Shown: piece after piece, positions 1 through 11,900 of the stretch | Numbering within the stretch: the first letter of the stretch is position 1 | Layout: every line of letters starts with the position of its first letter | Assembly (NCBI GenBank): GCA_947044365.1 | Contig: OX345637.1 | Span: 5,008,501 to 5,072,500 of the forward strand | Source: Petrosia ficiformis | Lineage: Eukaryota > Porifera > Demospongiae > Haplosclerida > Petrosiidae | Length of the DNA: 64,000 nt | Reading direction: 5' to 3' | The notes under the pieces: generated by a model | What the model was told of the DNA's origin: nothing | What the model saw: the letters and a program-made list of their open reading frames with translations, nothing else | Databases searched by the model: none | Position numbers and translations under genes: made by a program

Positions 1-50
1 GTGGTTATAATATTATAGCTACAATTCCAAAACAGAACCAAAAGAATGAT

Positions 51-1999
51 TCATACCAAATATGCTTGCTGCTCTGTGCTAACATCTCTCTTTCCAATAG
101 GTGGGCCAGTAGGAACACAGTTAGCCCATATGAAATAACCATAGCTCTGACAGCATTGACTAGAACTGGAAGTTACTAGAAGAGGATGAGGACTTTCAAA
201 ATAATCAACTGTTTCATTGCCACATCTGGTGTGTACTATTGAAGTAGTTTCGTAAACTTTTAAAAAATCAGTACATTCAGACGGACTAGTCCCTGTAGAG
301 TGTATATATGACATGAATGGGAAAAGAGTAATCAGAACTTATGAAAAAGTATTTGACAATTACTGTAACTGCATGAGTGTTGTTTTGGTAATAATCTGGT
401 TAAAGTTATAGTATGACTGTTCACATTCATGACGTCCTCAAAATTACGATATGATGTCTTTATATGTAAGATAGTGTATAGTTTAATGTCATAAGGTCAA
501 TATATGATTATACTGTAACTCAATAATGAAGCAATGGATTGAAATTTGACATACACAAAAAATAATGGGAACGATAATTATATGAAAATGGTGTAGGAAA
601 AAAGATTTTTGGAGATTGCATAACGAACATTTTTCAGAGGTCATTATGAATGTGAATGACCTTTAGTATGACTGGTTTCACAAAGCAGTTATAATCTGAT
701 TAACTATATAATAACAGGCTTATGAAAAGGGTTTTAATTTTTCAGTTATAGTTGACTAAAGCAACACTAAGTTGAATACATTGTACCAATGGAGAATTAA
801 TGATGAATGGTATGAATAAATAATGGTGACCCCATGACTTGACACAAGACATACTTACCAACATTAATGTTATTGGCAGTTAGTTTCATTTCACTATGAT
901 GAAACAACAACAGTGTACCTTGTGGACAGTTTACACTGTGGGCACAAAATGTCTGTTCAGGATAACATCTAAAAAGATATAGAATTATATATTTATGATA
1001 GAGTCAGATAGTCTGTATAAATGTATTAGTGAAATAATATTATTGATAAACATTTTCCACATTGAATAATTTATGAAACGATTTTGTAATAAAAAAAATT
1101 ACAACAATTTTATAGCTGTACTATTTCTAGTTAGAAATTCATTTCACTCACTGATTTATTTCATTAAAGTTTGGGCTCTGTATATTACATACCAGTGTAC
1201 CATCCTGAGCAGTCTCACAATAGTCTTGAAATTGAAACCTTCTCGGAAATTTACATAAATATAAGTCTAGTCTTCTTCTGTAGCGTACGTTATATTCCAC
1301 ACATACTTCTTTACTATGATTTGATAAGAAGATTAGTAAACACTAATGTAACCCTCTGCTTACTTGTGATGAGGGTTAATATAATACATTATAAAGTACA
1401 TGTACGTGATATGTAATAGTTAATGTACGCAGTATTATGGAAATTTTAAAGAGATTTGGTAAAGACAATAACACAGTACAAGCCAAGATCAAATCTTGAA
1501 TGCAGTGATTATTAAGGATCAACATTACTATAATTGATGTATTATACATAATTATATAAACATGTATATAATTATGCTGCATTTGAAAAGGTGTGATCAA
1601 GTTCAGTGTGGTGGCATATACGCAGCAGAAATACCAAAAAGAGAATGTACATGTAGATTAGCTGTACATGTACATTATTTTGGATAATTATACAAATTTA
1701 TCCTCTGAACTGTTTCATGTACTGTATGATATTACTTCATGTTTAATCCACTAATTATTTTGTAATACATAATTATAACCTCTTAATCATTACTATAATT
1801 ACAGAAGATTATGTATTATAATCAGTTCAGCTTACTTGAAGTCTCTTATTTCATCAGTAATTCCGAAAGTATTTTCAGTGATACAATCAGCTGTACCCTG
1901 ATCATCTTCACAGGCTACTCCACAAGCACATGAACCTTCTAGTCCAAAACAGCGAGGAAACAGAGCCAAAGTCAAACAAAAAACTGTTAATGCTTTCAT
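51..1999 (-). CDS. Secreted cysteine-rich protein, 171 aa, three exons, unknown family
   Basis: I do not recognise this protein. Exons (transcript order) are 1836..1999, 859..968 and 51..292. Reading phase closes exactly (516 nt, 171 codons plus stop). The intron 1 donor is GTAAGC and the intron 2 donor is GTAAGTAT. Residues 1-19 form a hydrophobic signal peptide (MKALTVFCLTLALFPRCFG) with likely cleavage near G19. The mature part has 12 cysteines (24, 26, 30, 39, 56, 63, 69, 98, 115, 138, 139, 150), including a CAC and a CC pair. One N-glycosylation sequon is present (N117-E-T). Near the C-terminus, G158-K-R is a dibasic convertase/amidation-type site followed by an 11-residue tail starting DVST. 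Seen: signal peptide, cysteine content, dibasic site. Inferred: an extracellular, disulphide-rich, possibly processed protein. Intron 2 contains a MITE-like repeat. No close relative is visible in the window. Confidence 0.72.
411..668. repeat. MITE-like element, family B (full copy)
   Basis: Terminal inverted repeats resemble GGTCATTCACATTCA at one end and the complement at the other (here about 415 and 640-665). The interior contains a GACATACACAAAAA segment and a run ending ACTCAATAATGAAGCAATG. The same arrangement recurs near 9.4, 26.0, 39.05, 42.5, 47.3-47.8 and 54.7 kb. There is no coding capacity. It lies in intron 2 of the secreted-protein gene. Confidence 0.75.
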
Positions 2000-2174
2000 G
2001 GTAACTGAGAAGTATACAGTAATTCATGGCTAAAATACATTTGTTTTGTGTGGGAGTAGATCTACTACACATGATAATTTTGTAGTCTTCAGTTTGATGA
2101 CAATATTGTAAAGTTCAGACAATATTGTAAATATAGAGCACACACCCAGAATGTCTGAGTATGAAAATGAGTTA

Positions 2175-2225
2175 TTGATTAATACTGTTCCATCCATACT
2201 GTATGGGTGGAACAGTATTAATCAA
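2175..2225. repeat. Near-perfect hairpin 1 (51 nt)
   Basis: The left arm begins TTGATTAATACTGTTCCA and the right arm is its reverse complement. One mismatch occurs in about 25 paired bases, with essentially no loop. It abuts a second hairpin directly. Confidence 0.9.
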
Positions 2226-2292
2226 CATGTGCATATTATCACTTAGTGTGTGTATGAGCCATACACACACACTAAGTGATAGTATGCACATG
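2226..2292. repeat. Near-perfect hairpin 2 (67 nt)
   Basis: The left arm begins CATGTGCATATTATCACTTA and the right arm is its reverse complement. One mismatch and one 2-nt length difference occur in a TG-rich part, with a loop of about 3 nt. It starts at the base after hairpin 1 ends. Confidence 0.9.
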
Positions 2293-2927
2293 GCTTCAAT
2301 AACTAGTCTCTTGGAGACAAGCTGAATAGTTAGTATTAAACTTGCTGTTACATGTAGCTGAATCTAGTCACTCTACCAAGTATATACATGTGTGTATTTG
2401 TGGTTTAGTGACCAAATCATCATTTACATGTGAATGAATAACTGGCCTGTAAGTTGTTAATGACCTCCAGGTTTACTGTTTCATGGAAAAAGTAGAATTG
2501 TACTTTGTATTATAACACACAAAGAAAACTGACAGACACTTCACAATACCATTTACAAACTTGTACATGACAACAAGACTGATCAAGGATTGGGAAATCC
2601 AATTGTTGTGATCATAAGCATTTAATTATTTGTCATGGTAACAGCCAAAGTTGCCAAACCATGAGATGATAAGGTTAGCACTTTAGTTGCCATGGTAACA
2701 TAGACAATTTCGTCAGTATATAAATACACAGTTAAATATCAAGCTATACTATATAAGAAAAAAGAAATCAGCAAACAAGTAACATACACACACATGTACA
2801 TTATCTAAAATTGAATTATTAAAGAAACTAGAGTGAGAAAAACTTAAGAAGTTAAAAGTACACATATTTACATGTACAGTACATTAGTTCAATGATTGAC
2901 TTATTACACAAATAATACGTATCAAGA

Positions 2928-5900
2928 TTACTTGAATGGAGGACGTGGAGTAGATGGAAAAACTGTGGATAGGAAATAATGATTGTAATTTTAAACTTCA
3001 AACAATAATTAATAGCTAAATAATTAAATTATAAAGTCTAAACGCATAAACTGGTTTTACATGTACATGTACAATAAGATGGGTTGTATAGTGAGTACTT
3101 ACTCATTACACATGTAGTACAGTGTACTGTACTTGAGCTTGTACTTGCTGTATACAGTAGGAGTATTGTAGTATATTTTGTACAATTATAACTGTTGTAG
3201 GGCTGGGAAAAGGGTTCGAATGTTCGAACTTCCGTTTGTTTGCTACATTGTAAATTTCTCCCTTCGAAGCTTTACTGCCATGCCCACTTTAATGTTTGCA
3301 CATGTGCACTTGTGCAATCTAAACATGTGGTCAATAATGTGGGCTTGTTCCAGTAAAGTTGAGGCTGTGTTGTTGGCTGCTTCTGTCTCAATTCACAGTC
3401 CAGCAATGCTAAATCCAAGTAGAAACAGGAAAAAGACTAGTACTCATTACAAAGCAATAATCCAGTTTTGGAGGCATTCTATAGCCAATCAAGATACATG
3501 TACCTGTGTACATGTAAGGGGAACATTGACATAAACACGTGCAAACCTTCGAATATTCGTTTATTTTTGCTGACGAAGCTTTGAATGTTGTTTTGCAACC
3601 TTAGTCACAGCCCTAGTCTGCTTCTCTATAGAGTGTACTATATATCTCCAGTAAAAATATTATTATAATTAGGTTTACTGAAAGGGTTTTAGTTTTAGTT
3701 AACTATTGAAAATGCTCATTATTGGATAATTTCCATTAGCTATTGCAGTAGACATGTACATGTAATATAGTCATGATGTAAATTATTAGTATATGTGTAC
3801 TGGTAACATGTACATCTACTAATAACACTCAACTCTATCTATAAATAATCATATATACATTGTACATGTACCTTTGTGTCTAGAAGATTTCTGCACAGAT
3901 TGAGGTAAAGTAACTGATTTTTTGATAATTTTAGGTGTAGCAGATACTGGTTTCTTCATAACTGATTTAGGAGTAGCTAGTCTCCTGCCTACATGTACAT
4001 GAAATCAACATCAAAGATTACATATGTACAGAATACATGTATACCAGTGACTTGTAAAATTGGACAATTATTCAATTATATCACCACCATATCGTAGACT
4101 CACAGTTAATTATATACTTTATTTACAATATTGCAATATCGCTAACAAAATATTATTGTCACTATACTATATAACACAGGTGAAATGTAGTTTTGTTTCC
4201 AATAATCACATCAACTAAATGCCAATATCACCCAACCCTAGTTAAAAACATTATATTCATACAGTGATTATTAACCAACACAGTACCTGACATTATTAAG
4301 TTTACATACTGTCACTGTACTTCCATTGACTACTGTGTACATTGTGAGTGAAGTACTTCAAATGTACTTACACCTTAGTAATATGCTATCACATACAAAT
4401 GTAAAGGGAATTCACACATTACTATGATTACAGTACAAGGTAGTACTATAGTACTACTTAGAAGTACAGTTGATTATCACTTTATTAAAGTGTAGCTCCC
4501 ATCATAGTATGTACACTTAATAATCAGGTCTGTACTGATCACATGTAAAAATTCCACTTCAAAACTCACTTTCAATCCGTTGTTTTGATTTCAGAGATTT
4601 CTGACATGACTCCAATTGAACCTAAATTGTGACAAATTTATTTAAAAAAGCACCTTCCCGTACATATGTACATTTGTATATATACTGGAACCTCCATAAT
4701 GTGGACACTATTGGAAATGGTAAAAGTGTTCTCTCTGTCCTGATTATAAAAATTGTCCTGATTTTTTATTTCTGAGGTGACATTCCTTTACAAGAGACAT
4801 TGCTATACTTGCTATATGCGAATATGTCTTAATTGATAAAGCACATAATATTATCATTACAATAACACTCTGCTCCGCCTATGCAGGGGCATGGGTTAAT
4901 GAATATAACATGTACATATACTTGTTCATGTCTAGTCAGTGTATACTGTATAAACTCAAAAGTTAAAAGTCACAATTTTTACATTTTGTACATGTATTGC
5001 CACATGTACATGTACATCCTATATTTAAGAGTTACGTGTACCTTGAATTTCTTAGTACCAGGTGTATCATCACTTGACTCTAATCTCCTTTTCTTTCTTT
5101 CATAAGTTTGAGAAATAGATTCCATTCTATACAATAAGGTAATATAATGTACATGTAAATGAGAAAAAGTATCCCTATGATTGCTCTAAGATGACAATCA
5201 ATCAGGATAAAACGAAAGATTGCTGTACATGTATTCAACCCCTACAGTACACATTGTGTACAGTACAATACCCACACTGTACATATACAGCTTATAATGT
5301 TAACACTCTTTAACGGTAAACCCCTCATGATAGTACATATATTCATGGTGATATCATATGACAGTAGGGACAGGCACATTATTCCTTTTTTTTCACTTAT
5401 TATTCTATGCTTTGATTCCCATGAATGGTTCCTATTATTCTTTAAAATCGAACCCAATATTCTTTAATAAAGAGAATCATAATTGATAAGTGATGCATCT
5501 ATGATAAGTGATATGTCTATGGGAATAGTAAATAAGTTAATTCTTATTGTTAAACCTTAGCATAACTGTGCTCTACTAGAGCTAGTTACATCAGAAATAC
5601 TGGAAGTGTGATCTGTAAAAGATTCCGAATGACTCTCTAAGTTGCTTAATTCAACCACCAGTCCTCCTCTGACTCTGAGTCCTGTCCACCAGTGGCCATT
5701 TTGTAATCACGTGATTACCCACGTGACTTAATTTAACCCATTATTCTTTTCCAAAAATTTTAACCCATTATTCTCAAAGAAATTCCAGAATAATATGCGT
5801 GTCCCTATATGACAGTAGCAGGTGTTTACTTGAGCATGTGCACTTATATAAACAAACACCCACCAAGGGACATATATGGACATGTACATGTACATAAACA

Positions 5901-8900
5901 CTACTGTATTACCATGTTATTTTACATAAACATACTGTATTAACACTTTATTTTGCACGTGTACATGTACATAAACACTACTGTATTACCATGTTATTTT
6001 ACATAAACATACTGTATTAACACTTTATTTTGCACGTGTACATGTACATAAACACTACTGTATTACCATGTTATTTTACATAAACATAAATTGTATTAAC
6101 ACATTATTTTGCACGTGTACATGTACATAAACACTACTGTATTACCATGTTATTTTACATAAACATAAATTGTATTAACACATTATTTTGCACGTGTACA
6201 TGTACATAAACACTACTGTATTACCATGTTATTTTACATAAACATAAATTGTATTAACACATTATTTTGCACGTGTACATGTACATAAACACTACTGTAT
6301 TACCATGTTATTTTACATAAACATACTGTATTAACACTTTATTTTACACGTGTACATGTACATAAACACTACTGTATTACCATGTTATTTTACATAAACA
6401 TAAATTGTATTAACACATTATTTTGCACGTGTACATGTACATAAACACTACTGTATTACCATGTTATTTTACATAAACATACTGTATTAACACATTATTT
6501 TGCACGTGTACATGTACATAAACACTACTGTATTACCATGTTATTTTACATAAACATAAACTGTATTAACACTTTATTTTGCACGTGTACATGTACATAA
6601 ACACTACTGTATTACCATGTTATTTTACATAAACATAAATTGTATTAACACATTATTTTGCACGTGTACATGTACATAAACACTACTGTATTACCATGTT
6701 ATTTTACATAAACATACTGTATTAACACTTTATTTTACACGTGTACATGTACATAAACACTACTGTATTACCATGTTATTTTACATAAACATAAATTGTA
6801 TTAACACATTATTTTGCACGTGTACATGTACATAAACACTACTGTATTACCATGTTATTTTACATAAACATACTGTATTAACACTTTATTTTGCACGTGT
6901 ACATGTACATAAACACTACTGTATTACCATGTTATTTTACATAAACATAAATTGTATTAACACATTATTTTGCACGTGTACATGTACATAAACACTACTG
7001 TATTACCATGTTATTTTACATAAACATAAATTGTATTAACACATTATTTTGCACGTGTACATGTACATAAACACTACTGTATTACCATGTTATTTTACAT
7101 AAACATAAATTGTATTAACACATTATTTTGCACGTGTACATGTACATAAACACTACTGTATTACCATGTTATTTTACATAAACATACTGTATTAACACTT
7201 TATTTTACACGTGTACATGTACATAAACACTACTGTATTACCATGTTATTTTACATAAACATAAATTGTATTAACACATTATTTTGCACGTGTACATGTA
7301 CATAAACACTACTGTATTACCATGTTATTTTACATAAACATAAATTGTATTAACACATTATTTTGCACGTGTACATGTACATAAACACTACTGTATTACC
7401 ATGTTATTTTACATAAACATACTGTATTAACACTTTATTTTACACGTGTACATGTACATAAACACTACTGTATTACCATGTTATTTTACATAAACATAAA
7501 TTGTATTAACACATTATTTTGCACGTGTACATGTACATAAACACTACTGTATTACCATGTTATTTTACATAAACATAAATTGTATTAACACATTATTTTG
7601 CACGTGTACATGTACATAAACACTACTGTATTACCATGTTATTTTACATAAACATACTGTATTAACACTTTATTTTGCACGTGTACATGTACATAAACAC
7701 TACTGTATTACCATGTTATTTTACATAAACATAAATTGTATTAACACATTATTTTGCACGTGTACATGTACATAAACACTACTGTATTACCATGTTATTT
7801 TACATAAACATAAACTGTATTAACACTTTATTTTGCACGTGTACATGTACATAAACACTACTGTATTATCACCACAGTTATTTTTGCAAGTACTATATAC
7901 ATGTACTAACAAGCCAAGAATGCAGTGGTATTGTGATAGTGTAAGTACATGTACTGTACATGTAGAACTACATGTATCACCCAGCTCTAAAAATAATCGT
8001 ATTATGTATATGTACATGTACATTATAACATCTGTTCAGAGAACCAATCTGTAAGGTACTTGTACAGATTAAATTACATGTACATACATGTACATGTATA
8101 TATACATGTAGTTCATTATAAGTATTTTCTTACTTGTTAAATTGTTTATTGTGTTGTTTATTAATTTTTGTCATTGCTGTACTCTTCTTCACTGGTATTT
8201 TACTACCCTCAGTAACTGGAACAGGAACATAGTTAGGGTCCTTCTCTGTTGTATGTACACATGTACATGTATGTGAGAGAAAGAGAAAGTGTAGTCAATG
8301 ATAGAAAGGTGCAATACGTACATGTACCAATATACATGTGATTATCAAAATACTGATACAATATCATGATACAATATTGGTTTTTAGGTGTATCAATACG
8401 GACAGTTTAGCATATATGGTTTTTATGGCCCGTAGGGGCCACTCCTATTATTACTTTCCCACGGGTTTGAACTATATATATTTATATTCTTCTGTCCACT
8501 TGCACGAGTATGTGTTGTATACATAGTTAAGGAAGTTGCACCATTCCCCAGGGGCTCGGTCAATTAATGGGCATGGTGCGTAATACATGTAGAATGCACG
8601 CTCGAGCTCTACAGACTAGAAGGAAGAAAAAAAGCTGGTTGTAGCCTGTAGGATATGTAGAAACTTTAGGAATATATTTCTAAAGTTCTACAAGACCTTT
8701 TAAAAATAACGAGATTAGATATCAAAATAATAACTACACATGTATAATATACTGTTGTGCTTCATGCTTAATGCAATATGATTACTGAATGCGGGACACC
8801 ATAAAGCAATCATAGGGATACTTTTTTCTCTATGTATCTTGTTTATATTTTGCTTTATACCTAAAAGCAATTACATGTACATGTGTATAACAAGCTAGTG

Positions 8901-11900
8901 TGTACATGTACATGTATAACTTTGATTAATATCTTTTACAATACAATGTACATGTATGTACATTGTAGGTTTATTATTTCAAACACTATTTTTGGTTGTA
9001 TCACACATCCCTAAATCAATAATAATAGCACCTTAACCGTGACCAAAAATCCATTATTTGGAAAATACATGTACACCTGTACATGTAATAAATTTTACTT
9101 ACAATTGTGGTAGTTTTGTACAATAAGTCAACTACATGTACACCTGTACATGTAGATTAAGTATGGCAGTAATAGTTTCTCCATGTACATGTACACGTTG
9201 ATAAAAATAGTTTTACATGTATTTCCAAAGTATATGTAACTGGGTAACTGTCACAAACACTGATTTAAATTTTAATGAGATACATTGTATGTAACCACTT
9301 TCAAATAATGGTGCTGTTACACTTACGTATAACTTCCACTCTCGATTCCAATAGAGCCATTATTTCATTGTGATAACTAAAAAATACATGTACATGTATG
9401 AACAATGGAATAACAATTATTACAAAAGGTCATTTACATTCACCATGGTCCATGACGGTATGACCTCAGAAATATATTCGTAATTTTTGGAATAAACAAC
9501 ATCATTTTCATATAATTATTCTTTCTGTTTTGTGCATGTCAAAAGCTTCATTATCAAGTTACAGTATTAACCTTATAACTACATGTACATGTATATACTA
9601 CATGTACATACAAAATCATCAGATCCTAATTTTGAGGTCATTGTGAATGCAAACAGACCTTAGTAGAAGCACATACATGTACATGTACAAGAGCAAACAG
9701 CAAACAGCTACATGTACATGAGCATATAGCTACATGTACATGTAAGGGACAGTGTGGGGAGGAGTATTTTTGCTAATGCACACCAAGCAGAAGTAGGAAA
9801 TTGGGACTACAATGTACATGTACACTTTATGTATATGTACATGCACACATGTACATGTACATGTATTGTACATGTAATTTAGAACATTTACGTGTAAGAG
9901 TGGTAAGTAGCGGAACTTTCTTGATTTCTGTTTTATTTTGGGGGAAAAGGAATTCACATTTCCCTCCTACATGTACTACTAAACAAACAGTTGTCTAGTC
10001 ATAATGTCTTAGTTATAGTCAATACTAGTAGTATGAATATATATAATATATTACATCATTTTAGTTACATGTACATGAATGAAGAGTTCTAACTAACTTT
10101 TCATTAGAATTTTGTGTTTCCTCATTTTTCATTGACTGAAGTAATGAAGACTCCTTACCAACAACATTATCATTATATTTAATATGTGAACAAATTGATG
10201 TTAGTGATGATGGAGGTGGAGGATTAGTAGTAGTTTTCTGTATCTCTCTCGATCCCCAACAACCTTGTGGAGGTGTATCTACATGTAGAGATACATGTAC
10301 ATGTACAATGTAGATACATGTATAATTGTATATCAGAGTTTTTGATAAGTTTTGAAGCATGGGACAAATTGGCTCAACAATGGTTACACCATTAGGAATA
10401 CAATTAACAAACACTTAATGCTGTTAGTATCAACATAATCATATTAACTGTGCCATCTAGCCCAAAAAGAAACTTCTGATGTACATGTATATGCAGTGGT
10501 GTGGAAAGTTGGAAACAGCCAGTCATACAGGACAATGTCCAATATACACTGTATGTAACAAATATCCAGTAAATTGAAACTGTAAAGTAGAGTATATGGG
10601 GAGCAGGAAAAGAGAGATGAAAATAGGTCAAAATGTCTGGCAGTTGGCTCAACGTTTCCACACCCCTGTGTACATGTACAAAAGGTCAAAAATCTAATGA
10701 AGTTGATAAACATAATGAGCATTTATAATGTACATGTCTTCCAGCAATAACAGTTACATGTACACATGTACATGTATACATGTACTTGTACCAGGCTCGG
10801 GGTCAAATACATTAGTATTTCTATATAATTACTTTAAAATTAAAGTACATGTATTACCATTTGTACATGTATTTGAAACCACCAAACCCTCTTCAAATAC
10901 GCTTATCTCAATTAGTAATATTAATACAAGTGCTTATCTTACACTCTTATCTGTTAATTACAAAAAGATTACAAGAAACAGCAATTAACACTATTTGAAA
11001 TCTAAAAATAGTATTTAAATACTTTTCAAAATATTTGTATTTGTAATTGATGTTTATTTAAGTATTTGCATTTACATTTAAATACTATTGAATAATGAAA
11101 ATACATGTATTTGACCCCAAATCCATATGTACATGTACATGTAAGTATACATGATGTTATCAGAGATGTAGACAGAAAGAAAGAAAGAAAGAAAGACACC
11201 TCAGGCAATGGAAAAATGAAAATGAGAGTTGCCTCAGGTGGGATTAGAACCCACGACACTCTGTACTCTGGACAGATGCTCTACCAACTGAGCTACCAAG
11301 GCAGCCCAGCTGGCAGGGTCCGAATCAAACATCTCATACGCCTGTATGAACAGGCTAACTTGACACTAGGTATTAGGTGAAGGCCAGGGTAATGAAACCA
11401 CCAAAGACACTAACACCAAACATACAATGTACATGTACACATACATGTACATGAACATATACTAGTATCTACATGTACCTGATAGTCTAGGTGTGACATT
11501 TAGTGACTCAGATAGTGCAGTCAAAGGATCAGACACCTGTTTTTCAGGAGACTCTATAGTAAACGTTGTATTCAGTTCATGATTAAAATCATGTTCTTTT
11601 AAATCTTCTGAACATTTAGAGCTAGTTCCTTGATCAGTACCGGTCTCAGTCTCATTCTCACTCAATTGTAGGTTTGGGGGTGAGCCCAAATTTGGAATGT
11701 TCTCTTTATTTTCTGAATCCGATAACAAGACTGAGTCCTGAACATCTTCAGTGTTTAGATTTGAGACTGAATTTTCAGGAATATTAAATTTTATTGGTGA
11801 ATTCAGGAAAGTGAGTGCTTTGCAAACATCACTGTCAACATGTGGTTCAACATCCATAAGTTCTTCGTCCGAGAAATCTTCATCAGGCATTTTTTTTGAA

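Larger units (their letters stand above)
2000..2927. other. Intergenic region between the secreted-protein gene and the NUSAP1-like gene
   Basis: Both flanking genes run leftwards, so this is the upstream region of the secreted-protein gene and the downstream region of the NUSAP1-like gene. It holds two abutting hairpins (listed separately) and AT-rich sequence. I see no convincing TATA box or exon. The palindrome AGTAGATCTACT lies about 60 bp upstream of the ATG at 1999. Confidence 0.6.

Noticed and set aside
3178..3534. 118-codon open frame on the plus strand
   Set aside because: It lies inside a hAT-type inverted-repeat element, is opposite to the NUSAP1 transcript, and has no domain or conservation signal.
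5878..7862. CRISPR-like array of regular repeats
   Set aside because: Units are contiguous with no unique spacers, and the context is an intron of an animal gene. It is a minisatellite.
11230..11302. Functional tRNA-Ser(AGA)
   Set aside because: C33, T57 and a 5-nt variable loop are incompatible with a working serine tRNA, and the SINE tail follows directly.
11105..11380. 91-codon plus-strand frame with GGIRTHDTLYS
   Set aside because: This is the well-known false protein produced by reading the antisense strand of a tRNA-derived element.
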